DNA of 58,179 nt. It comes from Streptomyces viridochromogenes. Its GTDB lineage: Bacteria > Actinomycetota > Actinomycetes > Streptomycetales > Streptomycetaceae. The position numbers and the translations under genes were made by a program. This document shows, piece by piece, positions 7,882-17,353 of this stretch (the stretch's first letter is position 1; every line of letters begins with the position of its first letter). The notes under the pieces were generated by a model. That model was not told the origin of the DNA. It made no database searches and was given only the letters and a program-made list of their open reading frames with translations. The stretch covers positions 1 through 58,179 of the forward strand of contig NZ_LGUR01000264.1 of the NCBI RefSeq assembly GCF_001270495.1, given 5' to 3'.

Positions 7882-10800
7882 TCAGCGCCGGCGGCCCCGC
7901 CCGCGGCCCCCGTCCTCGTCGTACTCGTCCTCGCGCGGCCCCAGCAGCTCGTCCGCCAGCGTGGGCAGATCATCCAGCGGCGTCTCCTCGGCCCAGTCGG
8001 ACCGAGCCCTGCGCCGGGGCGCCCCCGCCTCGTCGACCTGCGGCATCTCGCGCGTACGTTCCTCGCCGCGGACCTCGTCGCGGAAGTACTCCGGCGGAAC
8101 CCGATCCGCACGCTCCTCCCCCGACACGGAAGGCAGCACCGCCGTCTCATCGGCCGCCCCCGGAGGAACCGGCGGCAGCACAGCGGTCTCGTCGGCTGCA
8201 CCGGGCACCACCGGCGGAAGCACCGCCGTCTCGTCAGCCGCCCCCGAAGGCACCGGCGGCTGCGGAAGCTTCGCCGTCACCTCGGATTCGGACTCCCCGG
8301 AAGCCCGGCCACCAGCGCGGCCACCGGTAGCTCGCTCCCCGGAAGGGCCGTCACCGGAAGAGCGCTCGTCACCCGTCTCCCGCGGCTCCTGACCGCGCAC
8401 CGGCCGCAGCACGGTCGTCTCGTCCGACGCCCTGCTCGGCGCGCTTCCCGGCGTCACCACCGGAGTCGGAACCGTCATCGCGTCCCCAGGGGCAGCCCCG
8501 GCGTCAGGCGCCGTGGGCCTCGGTCCCGCCTGGGCCTGCGCGGCCGCCTGCTCCGCGAGCCGCCGGGCCTCCTCGGCACGCAGCAGGGCCTCCTCGGCCT
8601 TGCGCTGCTTCTCCAGGCGCAGTGCCTCGGCCTCGGCCCGCAGCCGGGCCTCTTCCTCGGCCTGCTTGCGGCGGCGTTCCTCTTCGGCCTTGCGGCGCGC
8701 TTCCTCCTCGGCGCGCACCTTCTCCTCGGCGAGAAGCCGCTGCCGCTCTTCCTCGGCCCGACGACGTGCCTCCTCGGCCCGCTGCCGGGCCTCCTCCGCC
8801 TGCCGTTCGGCCTCGCGCCGCTGCGCCTCCTCCAGCTCGCGCCGCTTGCGCTCCTCTTCCTCCGCACGCAGCCGGGCGAGCTGCTCCTGGCGCTCGCGCT
8901 CCAGGCGCTCCTCCTCGGCCTTGCGGGCGGCCTCTTCCTCGGCCTTGCGGCGGGCCTCCTCCTCGGCCTTGCGGCGCGCTTCCTCCTGGGCCTGGATCTC
9001 GGCCTCGGACAGCGGCAGCATCTGGTCGAGCCGGTGCCTGACGACCGTCGTCACCGCCTCGGGCTCCTGGCCCGCGTCCACCACCAGGTAGCGCCCGGGG
9101 TCGGCGGCGGCCAGCGTGAGGAACCCGGAGCGCACGCGCGCGTGGAACTCCGCCGGCTCTGACTCCAGCCGGTCCGGCGCCTCGGTGAACCGCTCGCGGG
9201 CGATCTCCGGCGAGACGTCGAGCAGCACGGTCAGGTGGGGTGCGAGTCCGTTCGTCGCCCAGCGGTTGATGCGGGCGATCTCCGTCGGCGACAGGTCGCG
9301 GCCCGCCCCCTGGTAGGCGACGGAGGAGTCGACGTACCGGTCCGAGATGACGACCGCGCCGCGCTCCAGCGCGGGCCGGACCACCGTGTCGACGTGTTCC
9401 GCGCGGTCCGCCGCGTACAGCAGCGCCTCCGCGCGGTGCGACAGGCCCGCGCTCGACACGTCCAGCAGGATCGACCGCAGTCGCTTGCCGACCGGCGTCG
9501 CCCCCGGCTCGCGCGTGACGACGACCTCGTGGCCCTTGCCCCGGATCCACTCGGCGAGCGCCTCGGCCTGGGTGGACTTACCGGCGCCGTCGCCGCCCTC
9601 CAGGGCGATGAAGAAGCCGGACGTCATGGGCACCTGCTCCGGGTCGTCCCCGCCGAGCAGCGCGTCCCGCAGGTCCTGGCGCAGCGGCACGCCGGAACGG
9701 TCGTCGACCTTGGCCAGCACCAGCGCGGCCACCGGCAGCAGCAACGCCCCGGCCAGCATCAGCGTGAACGCCGCACCGCCGTGCGCGAAGACGAACTTGC
9801 CGCTCTCCAGCCGGTGCGGCCCGATCAGCGCGGCCACCAGCGGCGCGATCACCGCGCCGAGCGCCACACACACGCGTACGACCGCGTGGAGGTGCTCCGT
9901 CGTGCGCGGGCGCCGGAATTCCTCGGCCTCCTGGTCGAGCAGGGTGTGCCCGGTGTTGGCGGCCACGCCCGCGCCGATCCCGGCCAGCGCGATGATCAGC
10001 AGCACGGTGGTGACGTCCGGGACGAGTCCCGCGGCCAGCAGCGCGACACCGGTGAAGGCGATCGCCAGGGCCAGCAGCCGGCGCCGCGACAGGGCGGGCA
10101 GCACGGAGGGGGCCGTACGGATGCCGACGACCACTCCGCCGGTCAGCGCGAGCACCAGCAGGCCGTACAGCACCGGGCCGCCGCCCAGGTCCTTGGCGTG
10201 CAGCACTGCCACGGCCACCCCGGCGGACACCGCCCCGGCCACGGCCGCGCACGCCGTCACCAGCAGCGGGATCGCGCCGGTACGGCCCTTGTCGACGCCC
10301 GACCCCGTCTTGGGGCGGCGCATGCCTTCGAGCGGCGACCGCGCGCGCGGGGTGCGCGTGTCGGGCAGCTCCAGGAAGGTCAGCACGGACAGGGAGGCGG
10401 CGAACAGTCCGGCCGCGACGTACGACGCGAGGGCCGCCTGGTGCTGGTCGAACCAGTCGAGTCCGGTACCGAGCAGGTTGTTGAGCAGGGCGGCGGCGAC
10501 GAGCGCGGCGGCCGCCATCGGGATCGCCACGAAACCGGTACGCAGTGACAGGCGGCGCAGGGCGTCCATGTGGTCCGGCAGCGGTCGTACGGTCGCGCCC
10601 TCCGGCGGCGGGGGCGGCAGCAGCGCGGGTGCCGCGCTCTCCCGGCACACCGTCCAGAAGCGCTCGGCCACGCCGGTCACGAAGACCGTGACCAGCAGGA
10701 CGGCCAGGGCGTTGTCCGGCGTCCAGTCGATCCACAGGGGCGCGACGATCAGCAGGGCGGCCCGCAGGCCGTCCGCGCCGACCATGGTCCAGCGCCGGTC

Positions 10801-11142
10801 GAGCGGGCCCTCCTGGGAGGTGAGCGATGTCAGTGGGCCGAGGAGTACGGCGCCGAAGAGCAGCGTCGCCAGGATGCGCACCCCGAAGACGGTCGCCACT
10901 GCGAACGCCACGCCCCGGTACCCACCGCCGAACGACCCTTCGGCGATCGCCGCCTGAAGGGCCAGCAGGATCAGCACCAGGAGGGCGAGAGTGTCGCCGA
11001 CACCTCCCACCAACTGTGCGCTCCACAGCCGCTTGAGCTGCGGTCGGCGCAGCAGGGCGCGGACGGCGCGCTCGCGGGAGTCCGCTGCGAGGGCGTCGTC
11101 GGAGGTGGTGTTGGGGGCCGTTGGCTGCTCGGCTCGCGTCAT
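7882..11142 (-). CDS. tmk: Membrane (MFS-like)-thymidylate kinase-coiled-coil fusion protein
   Basis: The 1086-aa protein has three parts. Residues 1 to about 490 contain about 12 hydrophobic segments resembling a major-facilitator transporter. Residues about 506-712 are a complete thymidylate kinase (dTMP + ATP to dTDP): P-loop GGDGAGKST (516-524), DRYVDSSVAYQGAGR and a LID-like EAPDRLE. Residues about 713-860 are a long Glu/Arg/Ala heptad region (repeats of ARRKAEEE). The rest is disordered, with four [DE]ET[AT]VL motifs. Single-domain Tmk is about 210 aa, so the kinase here is tethered to the membrane. The architecture is known from Streptomyces genomes, but I know of no assigned function for the extra domains. 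It follows topA after a terminator and precedes holB. Confidence 0.9.
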   Translation of the reverse strand: MTRAEQPTAPNTTSDDALAADSRERAVRALLRRPQLKRLWSAQLVGGVGDTLALLVLILLALQAAIAEGSFGGGYRGVAFAVATVFGVRILATLLFGAVLLGPLTSLTSQEGPLDRRWTMVGADGLRAALLIVAPLWIDWTPDNALAVLLVTVFVTGVAERFWTVCRESAAPALLPPPPPEGATVRPLPDHMDALRRLSLRTGFVAIPMAAAALVAAALLNNLLGTGLDWFDQHQAALASYVAAGLFAASLSVLTFLELPDTRTPRARSPLEGMRRPKTGSGVDKGRTGAIPLLVTACAAVAGAVSAGVAVAVLHAKDLGGGPVLYGLLVLALTGGVVVGIRTAPSVLPALSRRRLLALAIAFTGVALLAAGLVPDVTTVLLIIALAGIGAGVAANTGHTLLDQEAEEFRRPRTTEHLHAVVRVCVALGAVIAPLVAALIGPHRLESGKFVFAHGGAAFTLMLAGALLLPVAALVLAKVDDRSGVPLRQDLRDALLGGDDPEQVPMTSGFFIALEGGDGAGKSTQAEALAEWIRGKGHEVVVTREPGATPVGKRLRSILLDVSSAGLSHRAEALLYAADRAEHVDTVVRPALERGAVVISDRYVDSSVAYQGAGRDLSPTEIARINRWATNGLAPHLTVLLDVSPEIARERFTEAPDRLESEPAEFHARVRSGFLTLAAADPGRYLVVDAGQEPEAVTTVVRHRLDQMLPLSEAEIQAQEEARRKAEEEARRKAEEEAARKAEEERLERERQEQLARLRAEEEERKRRELEEAQRREAERQAEEARQRAEEARRRAEEERQRLLAEEKVRAEEEARRKAEEERRRKQAEEEARLRAEAEALRLEKQRKAEEALLRAEEARRLAEQAAAQAQAGPRPTAPDAGAAPGDAMTVPTPVVTPGSAPSRASDETTVLRPVRGQEPRETGDERSSGDGPSGERATGGRAGGRASGESESEVTAKLPQPPVPSGAADETAVLPPVVPGAADETAVLPPVPPGAADETAVLPSVSGEERADRVPPEYFRDEVRGEERTREMPQVDEAGAPRRRARSDWAEETPLDDLPTLADELLGPREDEYDEDGGRGRGRRR
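8134..8262 (-). repeat. Tandem coding repeats (GAADETAVLPPV) in the C-tail of the kinase fusion
   Basis: Three near-identical units encode GAADETAVLPPV/S separated by a few residues. A fourth related motif, ASDETTVLRPV, lies near 8415-8435. The DNA repeat period is about 42 bp. The Thr in an acidic-T-x-x-L/V context resembles phosphothreonine sites recognised by FHA domains; that is inference. Confidence 0.6.
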
Positions 11143-11263
11143 GCTTTCAGCCTATCGGGACCCACCGACAGCCCGGCGCGCGCGCCCGAACGTACGCACG
11201 CCCCGACACCAAACTGATGCCGAGGCGTTCGTTTTGCGAACCGAAAGTGAAGAACCGGGCCCT

Positions 11264-11290
11264 CAACCGGGCTCCGAAAGAGCCCGGTTG
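11264..11290 (-). terminator. topA: Terminator hairpin downstream of topA
   Basis: A perfect 11-bp stem, CAACCGGGCTC / GAGCCCGGTTG, with loop CGAAA lies 50 bp beyond the topA stop, between topA and the tmk fusion. The strand is the topA strand; no long T-run follows, as is common in Streptomyces. Confidence 0.7.
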
Positions 11291-11339
11291 GACCTCGTTG
11301 CGACGATCGGCCCTCGCGGCTCGCCGCGGAGAGGACCGC

Positions 11340-14174
11340 TCAGTCCTCGCTCGCCGACTTCGAAGCCGCCGTCTTCTTCGCGGTGGTCTTCTTCGCCGTC
11401 GTCTTCTTCGCGGCCGTCGTCGTCTTCGCCGCGGTCTTCTTGGCGGCCGTCTTCTTGGCCGGGGCGGCCTTCTTGGCGGTCGTCTTCTTCGCGGGTGCCT
11501 TCTTCGCCGTCTTCTTGGCGGGCCCCTTCGCCCGCTTCTCGGCGAGCAGCTCGAACCCGCGCTCCGGGGTGATCGTCTCGACGCTGTCGCCGGAGCGCAG
11601 GGTCGCGTTGGTCTCCCCGTCGGTGACGTACGGCCCGAAACGACCGTCCTTCACGACAACCGGCTTCTCGCTCACCGGGTCGGTGCCCAGCTCCTTCAGC
11701 GGCGGCTTGGCGGCCGCGCGACCGCGCTGCTTGGGCTGGGCGTAGATCGCCTGCGCCTCTTCCAGCGTGATCGTGAAGAGCTGCTCCTCGGTCTGGAGCG
11801 ACCGCGAGTCCGTGCCCTTCTTCAGGTACGGGCCGTAGCGGCCGTTCTGTGCGGTGATCTCCACGCCGTCCGCGTCGGTGCCGACGACGCGCGGCAGCGA
11901 CATCAGCTTGAGCGCGTCCTCAAGGGTCACCGTGTCGAGCGACATCGACTTGAACAGCGAGGCCGTACGCGGCTTGACCGCGTTCTTGCCGGTCTTCGGG
12001 GTGCCCTCGGGGAGCACCTCGGTGACGTACGGGCCGTAGCGGCCGTCCTTGGCGACGATCGCGTGGCCGGTCTTCGGGTCGTTGCCCAGCTCGAAGTCGC
12101 CGCTCGGCTTGGCCAGCAGTTCCTCGGCCAGCTCCACGGACAGCTCGTCCGGCGCGAGGTCATCCGGGATGTCGGCGCGCTGGTGCTGCTCGGTGTCCTT
12201 CTCGCCGCGCTCGATGTACGGGCCGTAGCGCCCGACGCGGAGCACGATGTCGTTGCCCACCGGGAACGAGGACACCTCGCGCGCGTCGATCGCGCCCAGG
12301 TCGGTCACCAGCTCCTTGAGGCCTCCGAGGTGGTCCCCGTCGCCGTTGCCGGCGTCGGCGGCGCCGCCCTCACCTGTGCCCTCGCCGAAGTAGAACCGCT
12401 TCAGCCACGGCACGGACTGGGCCTCGCCGCGGGCGATGCGGTCGAGGTCGTCCTCCATCTTGGCGGTGAAGTCGTAGTCGACGAGCCGCCCGAAGTGCTT
12501 CTCCAGGAGGTTGACCACGGCGAAGGACAGGAAGGACGGCACGAGGGCCGTGCCCTTCTTGAACACATAGCCGCGGTCGAGGATCGTACCGATGATCGAC
12601 GCGTACGTCGACGGGCGGCCGATCTCCCGCTCCTCCAGCTCCTTGACCAGCGAGGCCTCGGTGTAGCGGGCCGGGGGCTTGGTGGCGTGCCCGTCGACCG
12701 TGATCTCCTCGGCGCTGAGCGCGTCGCCCTCGTTGACCTGTGGCAGCCGGCGCTCGCGGTCGTCCAGCTCGGCGTTCGGGTCGTCGGCGCCTTCGACGTA
12801 GGCCTTCAGGAAGCCGTGGAAGGTGATCGTCTTGCCGGACGCGCTGAACTCGACGTCCCGGCCGTCGGCCGCCGTGCCGCCGATCTTGACCGTGACGGAG
12901 TTACCGGTCGCGTCCTTCATCTGGGAGGCGACGGTCCGCTTCCAGATCAGCTCGTAGAGCTTGAACTGGTCGCCGGTCAGTCCGGTCTCGGCAGGGGTGC
13001 GGAAGCGGTCGCCGGAGGGGCGGATCGCCTCGTGCGCCTCCTGCGCGTTCTTGACCTTCCCGGCGTACGTCCGCGGGGCGGACGGCAGGTAGTCGGCGCC
13101 GTAGAGCTGCGTGACCTGCGCGCGGGCGGCCGCGACGGCGGTGTCGCTCAGCGTCGTGGAGTCCGTACGCATATAGGTGATGTAGCCGTTCTCGTACAGC
13201 TTCTGCGCGACCTGCATGGTGGCCTTCGCGCCGAAGCCGAGCTTGCGGCTCGCCTCCTGCTGCAGCGTCGTCGTACGGAACGGGGCGTACGGCGAGCGGC
13301 GGTACGGCTTGGACTCGACCGACCGGACGGCGAACCGTGTCTGCTCCAGGGCGGCGGCGAGGGCGCGGGCGTTCGCCTCGTCGAGATGGAGGGTGTTCGC
13401 ACTCTTGAGTTGTCCCAGGGAGTCGAAGTCGCGACCCTGCGCGACCCGCCTGCCGTCGACGGTCTGCAGGCGGGCGACCAGCGACGACGGGTCCGACGAG
13501 TCCCCCGCGCGGCCGGTCGCGAAGGTGCCCGTCAGGTCCCAGTACTCAGCAGAACGAAACGCGATGCGCTCGCGTTCCCGCTCCACGACGAGTCGGGTGG
13601 CGACGGACTGGACACGGCCGGCCGACAGGCGCGGCATGACCTTCTTCCACAGGACCGGCGAGACCTCGTAGCCGTAGAGGCGGTCGAGGATGCGGCGGGT
13701 CTCCTGGGCGTCGACCAGCTTCTGGTTGAGCTGGCGGGGGTTGGCCACGGCGGCCTGGATCGCGGCCTTGGTGATCTCGTGGAAGACCATCCGCTTGACC
13801 GGGACCTTGGGCTTGAGCACTTCCTGGAGGTGCCACGCGATGGCCTCGCCCTCGCGGTCCTCATCGGTGGCGAGGTAGAGCTCGTCGGAGTCCTTCAGCA
13901 GGTCCTTGAGCTTCTTGACCTGTGCCTTCTTGTCGGCGTTGACGACATAGATCGGCTCGAAGTCGTGCTCGACGTCCACGCCGAGGCGGCGGACCTCGCC
14001 GGTGTACTTCTCCGGCACCTCCGCGGCACCGTTGGGGAGGTCGCGGATGTGCCCGACGCTCGCTTCGACTACGTAGCCGGGGCCCAGGTAGCCCTTGATC
14101 GTCTTCGCCTTGGCAGGCGACTCGACGATGACGAGTCGGCGGCCGCCCTGTGCGGTCTCGCTGGTCGGGGACAA
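11340..14174 (-). CDS. topA: DNA topoisomerase I
   Basis: This is a type IA topoisomerase that relaxes negative supercoils. I chose a TTG start at 14174 because the family N-terminus SPTSETAQGGRRLVIVESPAK begins there and GGAGAGA lies 11-12 bp upstream; the open frame extends 61 codons further without family similarity. The product is 944 aa. It has a Toprim domain with E18 and D104-E-D106-R-E108, active-site Tyr334 in YITYMRTDS, and a C-terminal region with repeated GRYGPYV modules instead of zinc fingers. The last about 60 residues are a Lys/Ala/Thr tail (KKTAKKAPAKKT...), an actinobacterial feature linked to processive DNA binding. It stands as its own unit, ended by the hairpin at 11264. 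Confidence 0.97.
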   Translation of the reverse strand: MSPTSETAQGGRRLVIVESPAKAKTIKGYLGPGYVVEASVGHIRDLPNGAAEVPEKYTGEVRRLGVDVEHDFEPIYVVNADKKAQVKKLKDLLKDSDELYLATDEDREGEAIAWHLQEVLKPKVPVKRMVFHEITKAAIQAAVANPRQLNQKLVDAQETRRILDRLYGYEVSPVLWKKVMPRLSAGRVQSVATRLVVERERERIAFRSAEYWDLTGTFATGRAGDSSDPSSLVARLQTVDGRRVAQGRDFDSLGQLKSANTLHLDEANARALAAALEQTRFAVRSVESKPYRRSPYAPFRTTTLQQEASRKLGFGAKATMQVAQKLYENGYITYMRTDSTTLSDTAVAAARAQVTQLYGADYLPSAPRTYAGKVKNAQEAHEAIRPSGDRFRTPAETGLTGDQFKLYELIWKRTVASQMKDATGNSVTVKIGGTAADGRDVEFSASGKTITFHGFLKAYVEGADDPNAELDDRERRLPQVNEGDALSAEEITVDGHATKPPARYTEASLVKELEEREIGRPSTYASIIGTILDRGYVFKKGTALVPSFLSFAVVNLLEKHFGRLVDYDFTAKMEDDLDRIARGEAQSVPWLKRFYFGEGTGEGGAADAGNGDGDHLGGLKELVTDLGAIDAREVSSFPVGNDIVLRVGRYGPYIERGEKDTEQHQRADIPDDLAPDELSVELAEELLAKPSGDFELGNDPKTGHAIVAKDGRYGPYVTEVLPEGTPKTGKNAVKPRTASLFKSMSLDTVTLEDALKLMSLPRVVGTDADGVEITAQNGRYGPYLKKGTDSRSLQTEEQLFTITLEEAQAIYAQPKQRGRAAAKPPLKELGTDPVSEKPVVVKDGRFGPYVTDGETNATLRSGDSVETITPERGFELLAEKRAKGPAKKTAKKAPAKKTTAKKAAPAKKTAAKKTAAKTTTAAKKTTAKKTTAKKTAASKSASED

Positions 14175-14423
14175 CTTCGCTCTTCTCTCCGGTCGACGCT
14201 GGGGCCTCCCCGGAGTCGATCGGATCCCGGGGTCGGGTGGTGGTGACGCTGCGGAGTGTGACGGTACATCCCGCCCCGTTGTCAAACGGGAAAAGCCCGC
14301 AACGGCCACTCGAACGGTAACCCGACTTCCGTCATTCCTGCCGCCCGGAGTGCCCACCGGTCTTTTCGAGCCTTTCCGGAAGAGGCCCTCCCAATTATCC
14401 GCCGCGCAGCTCGCGGGCCGTTC

Positions 14424-14621
14424 TCAGAGTCGGGTGAAGCACCACGTTGCGAGGATCAGAGCGATCACCGAGCCGAGGCCCGCGAGCGTCGCCGATGCGA
14501 CGGGACTCACACCGTGAGCGACGGGCCGGCGCTGCCGGACCCGGACCGCGGTCCATGCCAGCAGCCCGCCTCCGAACAGGGCGAACACGACCCCAACGAA
14601 GATCGCCGGTCCACTTTCCAT
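14424..14621 (-). CDS. Small two-span membrane protein of unknown function
   Basis: The 65-aa product begins MESGPAIFVGVVFALFGGG at an ATG at 14621. It has two hydrophobic helices (about residues 5-25 and 42-62) separated by a basic loop (RVRQRRP), suggesting a hairpin membrane protein with the loop in the cytoplasm. The frame is open 24 codons further upstream, but the Met chosen starts the clear helix. No family is recognised. It lies upstream of topA on the same strand with about 250 bp between. Confidence 0.5.
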   Translation of the reverse strand: MESGPAIFVGVVFALFGGGLLAWTAVRVRQRRPVAHGVSPVASATLAGLGSVIALILATWCFTRL

Positions 14622-15053
14622 GGTTCCGCTCGCCCCTTTTCTCCCGTCCGTGAGCGCCCAGCCCGGCGAGACTGTCACGCAAGGGCGGCGCACGGGCGAA
14701 CCTCAGGTGAACGCGCGATCGACGCGGCTGTGGACTCTCCGGGCCCTGGGACCGCAGTAGTCACAGCAGCCCCACAGAACCCGACGCCCTCACCGACCTC
14801 CGTGGCCGGGCAAGTCCCACCCGGCACCGGAGATCGTCTGAATTTGTCGCCTCACAGCCACGGTGACGTACTCGGGGCTCTTCCTGTGGCTCATTTCGCC
14901 GGACGCTTGATCGTGTCTAGGCGCCGGCCGGTGCGCGGTTTGGCGACGCGGTCGATCAACGGGACGGGTGAGTCCTCTCGCCGACAGTTCCGGCCGGGTG
15001 GTCGGCCACTTTTACACGGGCGGACGATCTCTCGGCGGAGCCCTCGGCAGGGC
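14622..15053. other. Intergenic region, no gene seen
   Basis: The 430 bp between the small membrane protein and the methyltransferase stop contains no supported ORF, RNA gene or clear terminator. A short AT-richer patch near 14840-14900 (GAATTTGTCGCC... CTCATTTCGCC) could hold the promoter of the downstream minus-strand gene. Confidence 0.4.
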
Positions 15054-16580
15054 TTACCGTGTCGGCTTGAGGAACCCCTGTTCCACCAGGAGCCGGATCT
15101 GCGCGGGCGTACGGTCGCGCAGCAACACCGGGTCCTCGCCCATCAGTTGGGCGATCGCGTCCAGAATCCGACCCGCGCTCAGCGAGCCGTCACACACGCC
15201 CGCGAAGCCCGCGCCGACCGTGTCCACCTGGGTCGCCCGGCGCATGCCGCGATGCTGGCGCAGCACCACGTGCTCCGGGTCCTCGGCGCCGGGCAGCCCG
15301 ATCTGCTCCTGCACGATCTCGCCGACGAGCCTGAAATGGTCCTCCAGCAGGGCGGCGTCGTCGCGGGCACGCAGATAGTCGAGCCGGTCGAAGTGCTCCC
15401 GAACCGCCTCCCCGAGCGGCTGCTCGACCGGATGCGGCCACTCCTCCGCCGTGATCGAGGGCACGGCGGCCGACGCCTTCCGCAAGGTGATCCACCCGAA
15501 GCCCACGGCCTTCACCTTGCGCGCCTCGAACTCGTCCAGCCATGCGTCGTACCGCGCCTGGTACTCGGCCACGTCACCCCGGTGGTCACCGGCGTCCCTG
15601 AGCCACAACTCGGCGTACTGCGTGATGTCCTGGACCTCGCGCTGCACGATCCAGGCGTCGCACCCGCGCGGCACCCACGACCGCAGCCTGTCCTGCCAGT
15701 CCTCCCCTTCCACGTGCTGCCAGTTGGCGAGGAACTGCGCGAACCCGCCCTCGTTCAGTCGTTCCCCCGCCCCCTGAACGATCGAGCGGCACAGATCGTC
15801 CCCGCTCATCCCGCCGTCGCGGTACGTCAGCCGGGCGCCGGGCGAGATGACGAAGGGCGGGTTCGACACGATCAGGTCGTACGTCTCGCCGTTCCTGAGC
15901 GGCTCGAACAGCGAGCCCTCCCGCAGATCCGCGGCCGGGGCGCCGGACAGCGCGAGCGTGAGCGCGGTGATGTGCAGCGCGCGCGGGTTGAGGTCGGTCG
16001 CCGTCACGCGCGTGGCGTGCTGCGCGGCGTGCAGCGCCTGGATGCCGGAACCGGTGCCGAGGTCGAGGGCGGAGGCGACAGGCGTACGGACGGTGATGCC
16101 GGCGAGGGTCGTGGACGCGCCGCCGACGCCGAGGACGACCCCCTCGTCCTTGCTGCCGATGCCGCCCGCTCCTCCGACCGCGCAGCCCAGGTCGGACACG
16201 ATGAACCAGTCCTCGCCTTCGGGCCCGCCGTACGGCCGTACGTCCACGGTCGCGGCGACATCGTCGGAGTCCTGGCCGGCCCGGAGCAGCCAACCGCTCT
16301 CCAGGCAGGCGTCGACGGGCAGAACGCCCGCCACGCGCGCGTGCGGCACGGGTTGCTGCAACAGGAAGAGCCGTACGAGCGCCTCCAGCGGGGTGTCTCC
16401 CCGGGTCGCCCGGAGCGCGGGCACGGTCTCGCTGCGTGCGAGCGCCGCGTACGCGGGCGCACCGAGCAGTTCGAGCAGCCCGTCTGCGGTGAAGGAGGCC
16501 GCTAGCAGGGCCTCCCGCAGCCGGGCGGCGACATCGGGACGGTCGGAGGCGGGCAGGGCAGACAGGCTGGAGTAACTCAC
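15054..16580 (-). CDS. SAM-dependent methyltransferase of the HemK/PrmC-like (NPPF) class
   Basis: The 508-aa protein has an N-terminal helical domain (about 1-165) and a Rossmann methyltransferase core. Motif I is DLGTGSGI (173-180), an acidic residue follows in ATDLNP (196-198), and the NPPF motif is at 240-243. The NPPF signature marks N-methylation of glutamine, adenine or similar planar amides, but the long C-terminal extension (about 300-508) is specific to actinobacteria and the substrate is unknown. The gene lies 36 bp downstream of the lipoprotein gene on the same strand and may be co-transcribed with it. In Streptomyces it is normally near topA and hppA, so it is core genome. Confidence 0.8.
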   Translation of the reverse strand: MSYSSLSALPASDRPDVAARLREALLAASFTADGLLELLGAPAYAALARSETVPALRATRGDTPLEALVRLFLLQQPVPHARVAGVLPVDACLESGWLLRAGQDSDDVAATVDVRPYGGPEGEDWFIVSDLGCAVGGAGGIGSKDEGVVLGVGGASTTLAGITVRTPVASALDLGTGSGIQALHAAQHATRVTATDLNPRALHITALTLALSGAPAADLREGSLFEPLRNGETYDLIVSNPPFVISPGARLTYRDGGMSGDDLCRSIVQGAGERLNEGGFAQFLANWQHVEGEDWQDRLRSWVPRGCDAWIVQREVQDITQYAELWLRDAGDHRGDVAEYQARYDAWLDEFEARKVKAVGFGWITLRKASAAVPSITAEEWPHPVEQPLGEAVREHFDRLDYLRARDDAALLEDHFRLVGEIVQEQIGLPGAEDPEHVVLRQHRGMRRATQVDTVGAGFAGVCDGSLSAGRILDAIAQLMGEDPVLLRDRTPAQIRLLVEQGFLKPTR

Positions 16581-16616
16581 GCCCTCATTGTGACCCGCGC
16601 CCGCTCCGAAGGTGGC

Positions 16617-17207
16617 TCAGCTGTCGGTGGCCGCCGCGGACGCCGAGGCGGCCACCTGCTTGCAGCCCTCCTGCTTCAGCAGTGCCTGCTTGGTGTCGCC
16701 GCTCGATTCCAGCTTCTTCAGGGCGTCGAGCGCGCTCTTGCGCTGGCTCACCACGTCCTTCATGCCCTTGCCGACCTTGCTCAACCCGGACGCGAACTTC
16801 CCCTGGTCCTTCGTGTTGAGCCCGTCCATCTGCTTCTTCAGGTCGGCGTAGCTCGCGGAGAGCGCGGTGAGCTTCTTGATGGCGTCCTGCTGCTTCTTCG
16901 CGCCGTCCTCGACGCCGGGAGGTGCTCCGGCGTCCGCGAGCAGGGTCGCGCGCGCCTTGAAGCCGTCGGAGAGGTCCTGGAAAGCCTTGGCGTCGACCTT
17001 CTGGAGCTCCTCGGGCGGGCTGTCCTTGGCCGCCTTCGTGATCGCTCTGTCGGCCGCCGCGATCTTCGCGTTCTGCGTCGGCGCCGTGTCGCAGATCTGC
17101 TTGGCCCAGGCGTCCAGCTCCGGGTTGCCCTCGTCGCTCGTGCATCCCGTCAGTGCCAGCACCAGTACCGCACCGCCGGACAGTGCGGCCGCGAGCTTCT
17201 TGTTCAC
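16617..17207 (-). CDS. Small secreted lipoprotein, coiled-coil rich
   Basis: A GTG start at 17207 is preferred, with GGAAGG about 14 bp upstream and a typical signal peptide beginning directly (VNKKLAAALSGGAVLVLAL). The lipobox LALTGC gives a lipidated Cys near residue 21. The 196-aa product is mainly helical with charged heptads (KKQQDAIKKLTALSASYADLKKQ), and has one Cys near each end of the mature part. No enzymatic motif is visible. It resembles conserved Streptomyces lipoproteins of unknown function. It precedes the methyltransferase by 36 bp on the same strand. Confidence 0.65.
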   Translation of the reverse strand: MNKKLAAALSGGAVLVLALTGCTSDEGNPELDAWAKQICDTAPTQNAKIAAADRAITKAAKDSPPEELQKVDAKAFQDLSDGFKARATLLADAGAPPGVEDGAKKQQDAIKKLTALSASYADLKKQMDGLNTKDQGKFASGLSKVGKGMKDVVSQRKSALDALKKLESSGDTKQALLKQEGCKQVAASASAAATDS

Positions 17208-17353
17208 CGGTTCGGTCCCTTCCGTGGCTCTCGGCCAACGGACCTTACACGCCGTACGGAAGACAGCCATGCACCGAATGCAGCATTAGTGACGTTATAA
17301 GACTCTTTACACCATGTGAGAGAAGGGTCACGGCTAGGGCGTGAACACGCACA

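Noticed and set aside
6371..8392. 673-codon plus-strand frame opposite holB and the kinase tail
   Set aside because: Spans two real minus-strand genes and their gap; composition is not protein-like.
11121..14246. 1041-codon plus-strand open frame opposite topA
   Set aside because: It is the mirror of a high-GC coding frame; it is Arg/Val/Gly-rich with no domain, while topA on the other strand has complete motifs.
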